A model generated the notes under the pieces. The model was not told the origin of the DNA. It ran no database searches and worked only from the letters and a program-made list of their open reading frames with translations. DNA of 64,000 nucleotides from Bacteroidales bacterium (lineage in GTDB: Bacteria; Bacteroidota; Bacteroidia; Bacteroidales; F082): NCBI GenBank assembly GCA_028704385.1, contig JAQVLA010000002.1, positions 124,001 to 188,000 of the forward strand, in the 5' to 3' direction. The position numbers and the translations under genes were made by a program. The first letter of the stretch is position 1. Every line of letters starts with the position of its first letter. This document shows, one piece after another, positions 8,724-18,633 of the stretch.

Positions 8724-8787
8724 TGATTAGTGGTGTCAAATTGAAAATGAACGGCAAAGGTACAAAAAGAGAATAATTCTAAGTGCT

Positions 8788-10359
8788 TTACTTCTGAATT
8801 AGCGGGTCGTCCGGTATTTGTTTCATATCCTTTAATAAGAATACAAAGTATCGTTTGGCAGGTATTCCCCGACGACTTATCGTAATAGTATCAGCTGGAA
8901 CAATTTGTTTAAAGTATTCAGAATAAATGCTATCGGGTGATTGATAATCACGGCTGTTTGTGATATACCAATAATCTGCCCCAATTTGAAAGTTTCCACG
9001 TTCACGATTGATCCACATATATTTATGTAGATTTTCCGGCTTCCCTAACCCAAAAACTTCCATCCGCAATGGACGAGCGATATAGTAATCTATATGTGCC
9101 AGCGGAAACCAGTGATCTCCAATTATTCCAGCTTGTTTTGGCATTTCACCTGAATTTACATGCTTTTCAACAAGCTCGCCGAAATGATTGTCCATTCCCC
9201 GCCAGCCAAACATATCAAGCGTAACATCATTTTTGCCCAGCTGATGAAAGTACTGCTGGTCTTTTACAGGAATTATTGCATACTTTATTTGCAAAGTTCC
9301 TAAAAGAATTACAATGAAAAGTAACAGCATGGCCATTTTGACAATAGCTGGAATTCGGAAATTGATAGTTTTTTTTCGTTCATCCAGCCATGCGGCAGCA
9401 AAAAAGATCAAACTGACATAGGCCGGACTCGTCCAGTGCGGGAGCGTTGATCTGAATAAAGCAAAAAATAAAAAGACTAAAATCAAAGGGAGCGAGATGA
9501 AGAGCAATAAGTTGTATTCCGCAATTCGAAAACTGAATTTTCCTTTAGCAAGACCGATCAGCCCAATAACAGTGAGTACCACATTTATGGGATTATTATA
9601 GAGTAGTTGTCCGGCTATTTCCGTAAAAAATAAATCAAGACGTAGCGGACTATTCACTAAACTGATTCGCTCGCTTTGAAAGCTGAAACTAATAAAACCA
9701 TTTTGTTGATTCCAGATAAATACGGGTATTAGTAGTAGCAATGAAATCAATAAGGATACATATAAGCTCCATGATTTGAGGAAATTACGTTTATAGAACA
9801 GGACGTACATCCCAACTCCGAACCATAAAAATATGGAAGTGTATTTGGAGAGCATGGCCAGGCCCGTAAAGAATCCGGCTAATAACATTTGGCGATTTTG
9901 ATCGGAGGTGTTCGTACTCGAGAATGCTTTGATGAACTGCAATATGGCCAAGAGCCAAAAAAAGTTTTGAGGAGTATCGGGAAGGATAAAAATTCCCGTT
10001 ATTACAAAGGCGTAAACGGAAGCATTGTATAAAAGCGCAGCATAAAATCCTGTTCTTGAGTTTTTTAACATTCTTCCAATCTCAAAAATCAAAAGGGTAT
10101 TAACCGTCATCAGAAGTACGGAACTAAAACGTAAACACAATTCGCTGTCGAACAATAGGTTAAGGCTGAAAAACTGGATCATCCAGCCGACCATTGGCGG
10201 ATGATCAAAATGACTCCAATCTGGGAACAGGGCATAAGTCCAATAATACACTTCGTCGTTCCCAAGCTCGATCCAGGCTGCCAGCAATGCACGAATTGCA
10301 AAACTCACAAAAAGTAACCATAAAAGTGGTTTTGGAAGCGAATTTATCCAGTTCATCAA
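8788..10359 (-). CDS. GT39/ArnT-like integral-membrane glycosyltransferase
   Basis: 523 residues, roughly 11-12 membrane helices. The first periplasmic loop carries the acidic pair in ELGNDEVYYW (31-40) followed by DWSHFDHPPMVGWMI, the hallmark of polyprenyl-phosphate-sugar-dependent GT-C enzymes (PMT_2 / ArnT group). The C-terminal about 130 residues are soluble and extracytoplasmic. It would move a sugar from a lipid carrier to a protein or glycolipid on the periplasmic face. It overlaps by 4 bp (ATGA) with the upstream PHP-like gene, so the two are co-translated. Donor and acceptor cannot be read from sequence. Confidence 0.8.
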   Translation of the reverse strand: MMNWINSLPKPLLWLLFVSFAIRALLAAWIELGNDEVYYWTYALFPDWSHFDHPPMVGWMIQFFSLNLLFDSELCLRFSSVLLMTVNTLLIFEIGRMLKNSRTGFYAALLYNASVYAFVITGIFILPDTPQNFFWLLAILQFIKAFSSTNTSDQNRQMLLAGFFTGLAMLSKYTSIFLWFGVGMYVLFYKRNFLKSWSLYVSLLISLLLLIPVFIWNQQNGFISFSFQSERISLVNSPLRLDLFFTEIAGQLLYNNPINVVLTVIGLIGLAKGKFSFRIAEYNLLLFISLPLILVFLFFALFRSTLPHWTSPAYVSLIFFAAAWLDERKKTINFRIPAIVKMAMLLLFIVILLGTLQIKYAIIPVKDQQYFHQLGKNDVTLDMFGWRGMDNHFGELVEKHVNSGEMPKQAGIIGDHWFPLAHIDYYIARPLRMEVFGLGKPENLHKYMWINRERGNFQIGADYWYITNSRDYQSPDSIYSEYFKQIVPADTITISRRGIPAKRYFVFLLKDMKQIPDDPLIQK

Positions 10360-11570
10360 TGCATAGATTTTTTTGATTTTGATCGGCGTCTGATAACAAT
10401 CAAAAATAATAGGGCTAGCAGTAAGATGTTACCTGATCTGATTAACCAGGTGCCTTTTAAATCAGGTTTGGAAAGGCTTTGGCGTTTCAGATCGTTTTGA
10501 TCCTTATGTCGGGTAATGGGATTCAAATACATCACAGATCCATCATCGAAATAAATCTCTGTTCTCACATAAGTGTCAGACTCTTTTATTATATAAGTTC
10601 CTGATTCGGTATTTGAAATGTTATGCAACTTCAGGCCGTTTTGTCCAATAAAACTCAGGCTATCAGCTTGTTTGCTAACGACAACAATGAGTGTATCCAA
10701 ATTTAATTTGGCTGAAACCAAATAAGGAATATGTTTTGATCTCTCAAATTTTTCCAGCATGGGTTCATCACCTATTCTGAAAAAATCCATTCCATAAGCT
10801 TTCCCTTCATCCAGTGATTGAACGATCTCTGCCCGATTTTGATTGTTGGCAAAAATCATCGTAAAACGACGGCCTACTTCGTTGCTGTTCGACACATCAT
10901 GGGCATCATCATTTGCGAGCATATAGATGCGATGTCCATGCGAAAGAGCTGTGTCCCAGTGTGGGACGGATAAACGGATATTGTTCAACACTTCCATCAA
11001 TTGGTATCCGCTTAAATACTTCATATCATGATAAGTATAGCCATTTCGTAACACCGGATGTGCCAGGGCAATGAGTTCGCAATCCTCTTGTAATTTATTT
11101 ATAATGTGCTGTTTATGCCGAAGTGACTGATAAAATGGATAATCAAGCCAAAGCACCCTTGAAGCACCGATACAAACCTGATGGGTTTTTCTGATTCCGT
11201 AACCATGCTCATAAGTTGGGATATAGGCCTGACTTTCTTCCTGATAGCGATTGATTTTCTGATAATCAGAAGTTGCTACATGATCGAATCCAAGTCCTTT
11301 GTAAATACTATCAATCAGTTCATTAGAATTTAATCTGCCATCCGTGATTCCGCCCCAGGCCTTTGATTGTACCTGAAAATTATATTTGTATAAATTTAAG
11401 GAATCAATGTTTTGATAGGGATTGTAAAGTATGGATCCACTGAATGGTTTCGGCTCTTCGAATTGGTAGGAAGGAGCCAGCAGGTAAAAAGATAAAACCA
11501 CAAGCAAAATTGTAATTACGAAGAGAAGCAATAGTTTTCCGATTGTTTTGAGAAACTTAAATCCCTGCAT
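10356..11570 (-). CDS. Membrane-anchored PHP-like protein with altered metal site
   Basis: About 404 residues from the ATG at 11570; an upstream ATG at 11606 is less likely because the hydrophobic anchor (LLLLFVITILLVVLSFYLL) then begins later. The middle follows the PHP phosphoesterase pattern: a first strand FQVQSKAWGG where HxH is expected, then DHVATSDYQ (96-104), LAHPV (169-173) and NDDAHD (219-224). The first two metal ligands are Gln instead of His. A C-terminal membrane helix (ILLLALLFLIVI) and a basic tail finish the protein, leaving the domain outside the cytoplasm. Later motifs keep His/Asp, so partial metal binding is possible. Partner of the GT39-like gene by overlap; function unknown. 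Confidence 0.55.
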   Translation of the reverse strand: MQGFKFLKTIGKLLLLFVITILLVVLSFYLLAPSYQFEEPKPFSGSILYNPYQNIDSLNLYKYNFQVQSKAWGGITDGRLNSNELIDSIYKGLGFDHVATSDYQKINRYQEESQAYIPTYEHGYGIRKTHQVCIGASRVLWLDYPFYQSLRHKQHIINKLQEDCELIALAHPVLRNGYTYHDMKYLSGYQLMEVLNNIRLSVPHWDTALSHGHRIYMLANDDAHDVSNSNEVGRRFTMIFANNQNRAEIVQSLDEGKAYGMDFFRIGDEPMLEKFERSKHIPYLVSAKLNLDTLIVVVSKQADSLSFIGQNGLKLHNISNTESGTYIIKESDTYVRTEIYFDDGSVMYLNPITRHKDQNDLKRQSLSKPDLKGTWLIRSGNILLLALLFLIVIRRRSKSKKSMH

Positions 11571-11768
11571 AAAAAAATATTTGCTGCAAAAATAGACATT
11601 CTCCACGCATTTACGGATTTTGAATGTTATTGTTGATTTTCTATCAGTTGGAAAAAATTTGCATATGAAAATATTAGTCTCTAATTTTGTCCTATTCCAA
11701 AAATTAGACCAACCGGAATGAACCTAATTTATGGAAGTTAAGCAAAAGACTACAAGAAAAAAGTTCAT

Positions 11769-13112
11769 ATGGACGCTTTTAAGATATTCATAGTTGAAGA
11801 TGATGTATTTTATGGAGAAATGCTAAGACATTATTTGGCACTAAACCCTGATAATGAAGTACATCTGTTTAAAACTGGTGAGGAGTGCCTGAAAAACCTC
11901 TATCGTGCCCCGGCAATGATTTCGCTTGATTATAGTCTTCCGGATATGTCGGGTTTGGATGTAATGCGACAGATCAAGAAAGAACATTCTGATATTCCGG
12001 TTGTTATCGTATCAGGTCAGGAAGATATTTCCACTGCGGTGGCCTTACTTCGTGAAGGTGCTTACGATTATTTCGTGAAGGATGATGATGTAAAAGAACG
12101 TTTGTGGAATGTGTTGAAGAAGATTCGCGAAAATGTTCAGCTTCGTAGCGAAATAAGTTATCTGAAGGAAGAGATTGGACGTAAATATGAATTCAGAAAT
12201 GTAATTAAAGGGAATAGTCCTACGATCAAACAGATTTTTGGCCTGATCGAAAAATCTATTAAAACCAATATCTCGGTCTCCATTACCGGCGAAACAGGAA
12301 CGGGTAAGGAGTTGGTAGCCAAGGCGATACACTATAATTCGAAAAGGGCGAAAAAACCTTTTGTCGCCATCAATGTTTCTGCCGTTCCCCGAGACCTGAT
12401 TGAAAGCGAGATGTTTGGTCACGAAAAGGGTGCATTCACCGGAGCTGTTACACGGAAAATAGGGAAGTTTGAACAGGCTTCAGGAGGTACTATCTTTTTG
12501 GACGAGATTGGTGAGATGGATCTGAATATGCAGGCAAAACTACTGCGTGTAATTCAGGAACGCGAGCTAACCCGCGTTGGTGGTAACGAGTTGATAAATA
12601 TTGATGTACGACTTATTGTGGCCACCAATCGCAACCTGGCTGATGAAGTGCAGAAAGGAAATTTCAGAGAGGATCTTTATTACCGTTTGTTGGGATTGCC
12701 AATTGAATTGCCACCATTGCGCTATAGGGGAAATGACATTATTTTACTTGCAAAATATTTTGTGGATGAGTTTTGTAAGGAAAACAAGATGAAAAAGCTT
12801 AGCATTACCGAATCGGCTCAACAAAAGCTGATGGGTTATCATTTTCCGGGCAATGTGCGCGAACTTCGTGCAATCATTGAGCTGGCTGCCGTACTCACCG
12901 ATACCGAACAGATCGACGAAAGTCATATCAGTTTTAATTCGGCCGATGCTGCTGGTAACCTGCTGATGGAGGAAAGTTCGCTGGCCGAATATACCCGCAA
13001 AATTATCAGCTATTACCTTCAGAAATACAATAATAATGTACTGCTGGTGGCGAAAAAACTGGAGATAGGTAAGTCAACAATTTATCGGATGATCAAAGAA
13101 AAACAGATTTAA
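11769..13112 (+). CDS. Sigma-54-dependent response regulator (NtrC family)
   Basis: 447 residues in the order receiver (1-125), AAA+ domain (145-385), Fis-type helix-turn-helix (415-447). The phospho-acceptor is D54 in SLDYSLPDMSG, with acidic pocket VEDD (9-12). Walker A is GETGTGKE (174-181) and the sigma-54 contact loop GAFTGA (221-226) is intact, so it should activate sigma-54 RNA polymerase. The C-terminus NNVLLVAKKLEIGKSTIYRMIKE is the recognition helix region. An HPt protein follows 3 bp later. No sensor kinase is adjacent, so the phosphate source is probably a distant hybrid kinase acting through the HPt protein. Confidence 0.92.
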   Translation: MDAFKIFIVEDDVFYGEMLRHYLALNPDNEVHLFKTGEECLKNLYRAPAMISLDYSLPDMSGLDVMRQIKKEHSDIPVVIVSGQEDISTAVALLREGAYDYFVKDDDVKERLWNVLKKIRENVQLRSEISYLKEEIGRKYEFRNVIKGNSPTIKQIFGLIEKSIKTNISVSITGETGTGKELVAKAIHYNSKRAKKPFVAINVSAVPRDLIESEMFGHEKGAFTGAVTRKIGKFEQASGGTIFLDEIGEMDLNMQAKLLRVIQERELTRVGGNELINIDVRLIVATNRNLADEVQKGNFREDLYYRLLGLPIELPPLRYRGNDIILLAKYFVDEFCKENKMKKLSITESAQQKLMGYHFPGNVRELRAIIELAAVLTDTEQIDESHISFNSADAAGNLLMEESSLAEYTRKIISYYLQKYNNNVLLVAKKLEIGKSTIYRMIKEKQI

Positions 13113-13115
13113 CAA

Positions 13116-13475
13116 ATGTCGCAATCAAATCATTCCAATTATTGCCTGGATAAACTTATTGGATTTGTTGGTGACGATCCGGAAGCAATTAAAAACATGG
13201 TTAATCTGTTTTTGAATACAACCCCATCCTTATTGAATGCCATCATTTTAAGTTTTAAAGAAGGTAGCTCGGAAACCCTCGCAAAATCAGCACACACGCT
13301 AAAACCCACCCTGGATGTTTTTGGCATTCGCGATACCTATGATCTGATCAGAAATATTGAACAAAAAGCCAAGCGATCGGAACTTGATGAAACCATGGAT
13401 AAGCAAATTAAACAACTTACCACGACCCTGGAACTTGTTTTTCAGGAATTAAAAATTGATTTCCAATTGTCTTGA
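13116..13475 (+). CDS. Stand-alone histidine phosphotransfer (HPt) protein
   Basis: 119 residues, four-helix HPt fold. The phosphorylated histidine is H60 in AKSAHTLKPTLDVFG, close to the family motif AHxLKG/PxxxxxG. It starts 3 bp after the sigma-54 regulator and probably shuttles phosphate between a hybrid kinase and that regulator. No kinase or receiver domain is fused. Confidence 0.85.
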   Translation: MSQSNHSNYCLDKLIGFVGDDPEAIKNMVNLFLNTTPSLLNAIILSFKEGSSETLAKSAHTLKPTLDVFGIRDTYDLIRNIEQKAKRSELDETMDKQIKQLTTTLELVFQELKIDFQLS

Positions 13476-13587
13476 GCAGTTGGGATTGCCGATTTTCACT
13501 CCGCATTCATCTGATCAAAAGAAGGCATTAAAGGTCTTTTTTAAGAACAATTAACCTGTTTTTTGGTTATATGTATGGGTTTGCAAA

Positions 13588-13620
13588 TTGATACAATTCG
13601 CTAAAGAATTACTAACTTTG
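13588..13620 (+). promoter_or_regulatory. Candidate suf operon promoter
   Basis: TAACTTTG at 13613-13620 matches the -7 consensus TAnnTTTG. A TTG at 13588-13590 lies 22 bp upstream and could serve as the -33 element, slightly further than usual. The sufB ATG is 35 bp downstream. I see no IscR-like or other operator. Confidence 0.5.
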
Positions 13621-13654
13621 CAGCCTTATTTAAAAATGATCTAAATAAGTAAAA

Positions 13655-15106
13655 ATGAGTGATCAAACAAACAATAATATCCTCGACGAAGTAACCAAAG
13701 GAGAATATAAATTCGGATTCTATACAGATATCGAGAACGATTTGGCTCCAAGAGGTTTAACAGAAGATACAATCCGTTTTATTTCTGCCAAAAAGGAGGA
13801 GCCTGAGTGGATGCTCGATTTCAGATTGAAAGCCTTTCGCCACTGGCAATCGCTGGAAGAACCCGAATGGGCTCATTTGCATCATCCGCCCATCGATTTT
13901 CAGGATATCATTTATTTTGCAGCGCCCAAAAAGAAACCACAGCTGAATAGCCTGGATGAAGTGGATCCTGAATTATTGGAAACCTTTGATAAGCTCGGTA
14001 TTTCGCTCGACGAACAAAAGCGCCTGGCAGGTGTGGCTGTGGATGCGGTGATCGATAGTGTTTCTGTGAAAACTACGTTTCAGGATACGCTGGCAAAACA
14101 TGGAATCATTTTTTGCTCGTTTAGCGAAGCTGTGAAAAATCATCCCGAACTGGTTAAAAAGTATATGGGTACGGTTGTTCCTTACACCGATAACTATTAC
14201 GCTGCGCTCAACTCAGCGGTTTTTAGTGATGGTTCATTTTGTTTTATTCCGAAAGGAGTGCGTTCTCCACTCGAACTCTCTACTTATTTTCGTATCAATG
14301 CGGCTAATACCGGTCAGTTTGAGCGTACGTTGATCGTTGCCGAAGAAGGTGGTTATGTGAGTTATATGGAAGGTTGCACAGCACCCATGCGCGACGAAAA
14401 CCAGTTGCATGCAGCTATCGTTGAGATCATTGCGATGGACGATGCTGAAGTGAAGTATTCAACCGTACAAAACTGGTATCCAGGCGATAAAGAAGGTAAA
14501 GGTGGTGTGTACAATTTCGTTACCAAACGAGGATTGTGCAAAGGACATCGCTCCAAAATTTCCTGGACGCAGGTAGAAACCGGTTCGTCCATCACCTGGA
14601 AATATCCTAGCTGTGTGCTGATGGGCGACAATTCAATCGGTGAGTTTTATTCGGTGGCAGTAACCAATAACTTTCAGCAGGCCGATACCGGAACAAAAAT
14701 GATTCATCTGGGCAAAAACACCAGAAGCACAATCATCTCCAAAGGGATTTCAGCCGGAAAGAGCAACAACAGCTATCGCGGATTGGTAAAGATTATGCCC
14801 GGAGCAATTAATTCGAGAAATTTCTCACAATGCGATTCCTTGCTTTTAGGCGATAAATGTGGCGCCCATACTTTCCCTTATATTGACACACGCAATCAGT
14901 CGAGTATTGTTGAGCACGAAGCCACAACTTCAAAAATATCTGAAGATCAGTTGTTTTATTGTAACCAACGTGGAATTGATACAGAGAAAGCCATTGGTTT
15001 GATCGTAAACGGTTATGCCAAAGAGGTATTGAATAAGCTTCCGATGGAGTTTGCTGTTGAAGCACAAAAACTGCTTTCTATCACACTTGAAGGCAGTGTG
15101 GGTTAG
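13655..15106 (+). CDS. sufB: Fe-S cluster assembly scaffold SufB
   Basis: 483 residues, the normal SufB length. Family marks include [29 protein letters not shown] and the C-terminal beta-helix ending near [19 protein letters not shown]-type sequence, with [23 protein letters not shown]. It forms the SufBC2D scaffold on which clusters are built from sulfide delivered by SufSE. First gene of the suf operon, preceded by a TAACTTTG promoter element; sufC follows after 36 bp. Confidence 0.95.
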   Translation: MSDQTNNNILDEVTKGEYKFGFYTDIENDLAPRGLTEDTIRFISAKKEEPEWMLDFRLKAFRHWQSLEEPEWAHLHHPPIDFQDIIYFAAPKKKPQLNSLDEVDPELLETFDKLGISLDEQKRLAGVAVDAVIDSVSVKTTFQDTLAKHGIIFCSFSEAVKNHPELVKKYMGTVVPYTDNYYAALNSAVFSDGSFCFIPKGVRSPLELSTYFRINAANTGQFERTLIVAEEGGYVSYMEGCTAPMRDENQLHAAIVEIIAMDDAEVKYSTVQNWYPGDKEGKGGVYNFVTKRGLCKGHRSKISWTQVETGSSITWKYPSCVLMGDNSIGEFYSVAVTNNFQQADTGTKMIHLGKNTRSTIISKGISAGKSNNSYRGLVKIMPGAINSRNFSQCDSLLLGDKCGAHTFPYIDTRNQSSIVEHEATTSKISEDQLFYCNQRGIDTEKAIGLIVNGYAKEVLNKLPMEFAVEAQKLLSITLEGSVG

Positions 15107-15142
15107 TCAAAAATTTTAAGATCGAAATAAATACTTTTAAAA

Positions 15143-15898
15143 ATGTTACTCAATATAAAGAATCTTACAGTTGCCATCGAAGGCAAGGAAATTATTAAAG
15201 GCCTTAACCTTCAAGTAAATAAAGGAGAGGTTCATGCCATAATGGGACCGAATGGAACCGGAAAAAGTACCCTGGCAGCTGCTATCACCGGACGCGAAGG
15301 CTATGAAGTGACTGAAGGCGAGATCTGGTATAAGGATCAGAATATTGTTGAGCTTGAACCCGATGAACGTGCTAATCTTGGTATTTTCCTGAGTTTTCAA
15401 TACCCGGTCGAAATTCCTGGTGTGAGCATGACAAATTTTATGCGTACAGCTATCAATGCACAGCGCGAATACAATGGCTTGCCGCCAATGCCAGCCGGTG
15501 AGTTTTTAAAGCTGATGGAAGAAAAGAAAAAGTTGGTTGATATTCATTCCAAACTGACGAACCGTTCTGTAAATGAAGGTTTTTCGGGCGGAGAAAAGAA
15601 AAAGAATGAGATTTTCCAAATGGCATTACTCCAACCCACGCTGGCAATACTTGATGAAACCGACTCGGGTCTTGATATTGATGCGCTGCGTACAGTTGCT
15701 AAAGGGGTGAACGAATTACGCTCCAACGAAAATGCCTTCGTGGTGATCACACACTATCAGCGCCTGCTCGAATACATCGTCCCGGATTTTGTACACGTGA
15801 TGTACGATGGGAAAATTGTGAAATCAGGAAGCAAAAACCTTGCACTCGAATTGGAAGACAAAGGCTATGAATGGCTCAAAGAGCAAAGCCTGGTCTAA
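15143..15898 (+). CDS. sufC: Fe-S cluster assembly ATPase SufC
   Basis: 251-residue ABC-type ATPase. Walker A GPNGTGKST (35-43), the Q-loop region SFQYPVEIPG, signature GFSGGEKKKNE (about 146-156), and Walker B LAILDETDSGLD with the Suf-specific context. The final H-loop is VITHYQRLLEYI. It energises the SufBCD scaffold. No membrane partner, as expected. sufD follows after 15 bp. Confidence 0.96.
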   Translation: MLLNIKNLTVAIEGKEIIKGLNLQVNKGEVHAIMGPNGTGKSTLAAAITGREGYEVTEGEIWYKDQNIVELEPDERANLGIFLSFQYPVEIPGVSMTNFMRTAINAQREYNGLPPMPAGEFLKLMEEKKKLVDIHSKLTNRSVNEGFSGGEKKKNEIFQMALLQPTLAILDETDSGLDIDALRTVAKGVNELRSNENAFVVITHYQRLLEYIVPDFVHVMYDGKIVKSGSKNLALELEDKGYEWLKEQSLV

Positions 15899-15913
15899 TA
15901 ATTAAAAAGAAGA

Positions 15914-17335
15914 ATGATGGAAAAAGATACACTTCAGCAAGCTTTGCCTCTGGATCAGATGCTGATCGAACAGTACCGGAAAAACAAGGAGCTGATCACA
16001 GCCAATGATATTCAATATGTGAGTAAGTTGCGCGAAGAAGCGTTTCAGACTTTCATGGAATCAGGTTTTCCGCATAGTGGTATGGAGCAGTGGAGGCATA
16101 CCGATGTGGATGTGCTTACGGAAGATGCTTACCTGAACGAAATGGAGGTGCCCGACACCAAAAAAGATATTGAGGAATTATTTCGCTGCGATATTCATAA
16201 TTTTGACACCGAGACGGTTTCGATGCTGAATGGCTGGTATATTGATAAAGAAAGCCCTCTTAAAACGCTGCCCGAGGGTATTATTGTCGGGAGCATTAGG
16301 CAAGCAATGAAAGCCTATCCACAGATTTTTGAAAAGTATTATGGTACGATCGTCCCAAAAAATGCCAATGGCTTTGTTCAAATTAACACTGCTATGATGC
16401 AGGATGGCGTTTTTATCTGGGTACCGGATGGCGTGAAATCAGCGAAAACCTTACAAATCATCAAGATCATCAATAAAGAGGAACAGCTTTTCGTGCAAAG
16501 TCGCAACCTCATTGTGTTAGGTAAAAACAGTGAACTTAGCCTGATGCATTGTGACGATAGCGTGAATCAGCAGTCGAGTCTCGTGAATACGGTTACTGAA
16601 ATTTTTGTGGATGAAAATGCCAATCTTGAGTTGTACAAACTTCAAAATTTGAACGACCAGTCGGGACTGATCAATAGCACTTTTGTGCAGCAAATGGCCA
16701 ATAGTAATATTAAAACCAATACGCTTACATTCAATTGCGGTCTGATTCGTAATAATATCCATGTGAAGCTCGACGGTCAGGGTTCTCATGCGGATGTGCT
16801 GGGTTTATATCTGATGGACAAACAGCAGCATATTGACAATCAGATCCGTATTGATCACAATGTGGCGCATTGTACCAGTAACGAGCTCTTTAAAGGAATT
16901 CTGGATGAAGATGCTTCTGCTGTTTTCAATGGCTATATTCATGTGGCACGCGATGCGCAGAAAACGAATGCCTACCAGAACAATAACAATATTTTGTTGA
17001 CACCGACAGCAACAATAAATACTATGCCATTTCTGGAGATTTATGCTGATGATGTAAAGTGCAGCCATGGTGCCACCGTTGGGCAGCTGGATCAGGAGGC
17101 TATGTTTTATATTCGGTCGCGTGGTATCAGCGCTGCTAATGCCCGTCTTCTGCTGATGTATGCCTTTGCAGCTGATATCATCAACGAAATTTCAATTGAA
17201 GCTTTGCGTCAACGCATTGATGATATGGTTAAAAAACGCCTGCGCGGAGAGTTATCTGTTTGTGATAAGTGTGTTTTGCACTGTGGCGCGCCCGAAAAGG
17301 AATATCACTTTGATATTGATTTAAGCAAAATCTGA
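15914..17335 (+). CDS. sufD: Fe-S cluster assembly protein SufD
   Basis: 473 residues. The C-terminal half is the SufB/D beta-helix, with LKGILDEDASAVFNG-like sequence, the conserved CSHGATVGQLD and AMFYIRSRGI. It pairs with SufB in the scaffold and is needed for iron entry. Two ATG codons (15914, 15917) can start. At the C-terminus there is an unusual cysteine group, CDKCVLHCGAPEKEY, beyond the common core; it could bind metal. Its TGA overlaps the ATG of sufS by one base. Confidence 0.94.
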   Translation: MMEKDTLQQALPLDQMLIEQYRKNKELITANDIQYVSKLREEAFQTFMESGFPHSGMEQWRHTDVDVLTEDAYLNEMEVPDTKKDIEELFRCDIHNFDTETVSMLNGWYIDKESPLKTLPEGIIVGSIRQAMKAYPQIFEKYYGTIVPKNANGFVQINTAMMQDGVFIWVPDGVKSAKTLQIIKIINKEEQLFVQSRNLIVLGKNSELSLMHCDDSVNQQSSLVNTVTEIFVDENANLELYKLQNLNDQSGLINSTFVQQMANSNIKTNTLTFNCGLIRNNIHVKLDGQGSHADVLGLYLMDKQQHIDNQIRIDHNVAHCTSNELFKGILDEDASAVFNGYIHVARDAQKTNAYQNNNNILLTPTATINTMPFLEIYADDVKCSHGATVGQLDQEAMFYIRSRGISAANARLLLMYAFAADIINEISIEALRQRIDDMVKKRLRGELSVCDKCVLHCGAPEKEYHFDIDLSKI

Positions 17336-18567
17336 TGAATGGATTCACTGCCAGCGAGTTAAATGAATTACGAAATCAGTTTCCTGCCTTGCACCAAAGC
17401 ATTTATGGCAAACCTTTGATTTATCTCGACAATGCAGCGACAACTCAAAAACCTCAACTTGTAATTGACAGAATTACAAAATATTACACCTTCGAGAACT
17501 GTAACATTCATCGTGGAGTGCATTACCTGAGTCAGGAAGCTACTGCCGCGTATGAAGACGTAAGGGCAAAGGTGGCAGGTTTTATTCATGCGGCTAAATC
17601 AGAGGAAGTCATTTTTACACGTGGAACCACCGAGTCTATCAATTTAATTGCTTCAAGTTTCGGAAAACTACTGTTTGAAACAGGTGATTCGGTTTTGATT
17701 ACCGGGATGGAGCATCACTCAAATCTTGTCCCCTGGCAGCAACTGTGCAAAAACCATAATGGAGAATTGTTGGTTGCTGAGTTGGATGAGAGGGGTGAGG
17801 TTTCTATGGAACAATATGGGAAATTGCTGGAACAAAAACCGAAACTTGTTGCGATCACACATATTTCTAACGCCCTAGGAACAGTTAATCCGATTAAAGA
17901 AATGATTGCGATGGCACATGCCAATGACATCCCTGTGTTGATTGATGGCGCACAATCGGTTGCCCATATGCGGATTGATGTGCAAGAATTGGATTGTGAT
18001 TTCTTTGTTTTTTCGGGGCATAAAATGTATGGGCCAATGGGAGTTGGCGTGCTATATGGCAAACAGAAATGGCTCGAACAGATGCCGCCCTGGCAATTTG
18101 GGGGCGAAATGGTTGATCAGGTCAGTCTACATGAAACTACTTTCAATCAGCTTCCTTTCAAATTTGAAGCTGGAACGCCCAATGTGGCAGGCGTTTTGGG
18201 ATTGGGCGCTGCAATTGATTTCTTGCAGCAGACTGATTTGGAAAAGATTGGATTGCATGAGATGATCATTCTGAACTATGCACTGGAAAAATTAAAGTCG
18301 ATCCCTGGGATCCGTATTATTGGCAATGCTGCAGAACGTGCTGGCGTTATTTCTTTCGTGGTTGAAGGTACACATCCATCAGACATAGGAACCTTATTGG
18401 ATAAAATGGGGGTGGCTGTGCGAACCGGACATCACTGTGCCCAACCGGTTATGACACATTTTAATGTGCCGGGAACTGTGCGGGCTTCATTTGCAGCCTA
18501 TAACTCTTTAGCCGAAGCAGATATTTTTGTTGAGGCTGTTCAAAAGGCAGTTAATATGCTTTGTTAA
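17335..18567 (+). CDS. sufS: Cysteine desulfurase SufS
   Basis: 410-residue class V aminotransferase fold, group II desulfurase. PLP lysine K230 in FVFSGHKMYGPMG; catalytic cysteine C368 in RTGHHCAQPVM. LDNAATTQKP near 31-40 and TRGTTESINL near 95-104 are further marks. It takes sulfur from cysteine as a persulfide and hands it to SufE, encoded 66 bp downstream. Start overlaps the sufD stop by one base. Confidence 0.95.
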   Translation: MNGFTASELNELRNQFPALHQSIYGKPLIYLDNAATTQKPQLVIDRITKYYTFENCNIHRGVHYLSQEATAAYEDVRAKVAGFIHAAKSEEVIFTRGTTESINLIASSFGKLLFETGDSVLITGMEHHSNLVPWQQLCKNHNGELLVAELDERGEVSMEQYGKLLEQKPKLVAITHISNALGTVNPIKEMIAMAHANDIPVLIDGAQSVAHMRIDVQELDCDFFVFSGHKMYGPMGVGVLYGKQKWLEQMPPWQFGGEMVDQVSLHETTFNQLPFKFEAGTPNVAGVLGLGAAIDFLQQTDLEKIGLHEMIILNYALEKLKSIPGIRIIGNAAERAGVISFVVEGTHPSDIGTLLDKMGVAVRTGHHCAQPVMTHFNVPGTVRASFAAYNSLAEADIFVEAVQKAVNMLC

Positions 18568-18633
18568 GTAGGATTGTATATAGCAAATATGCCTTTTTGC
18601 CGTTAAATTTGCATCTTTGCAAAAAGAAAAAGC

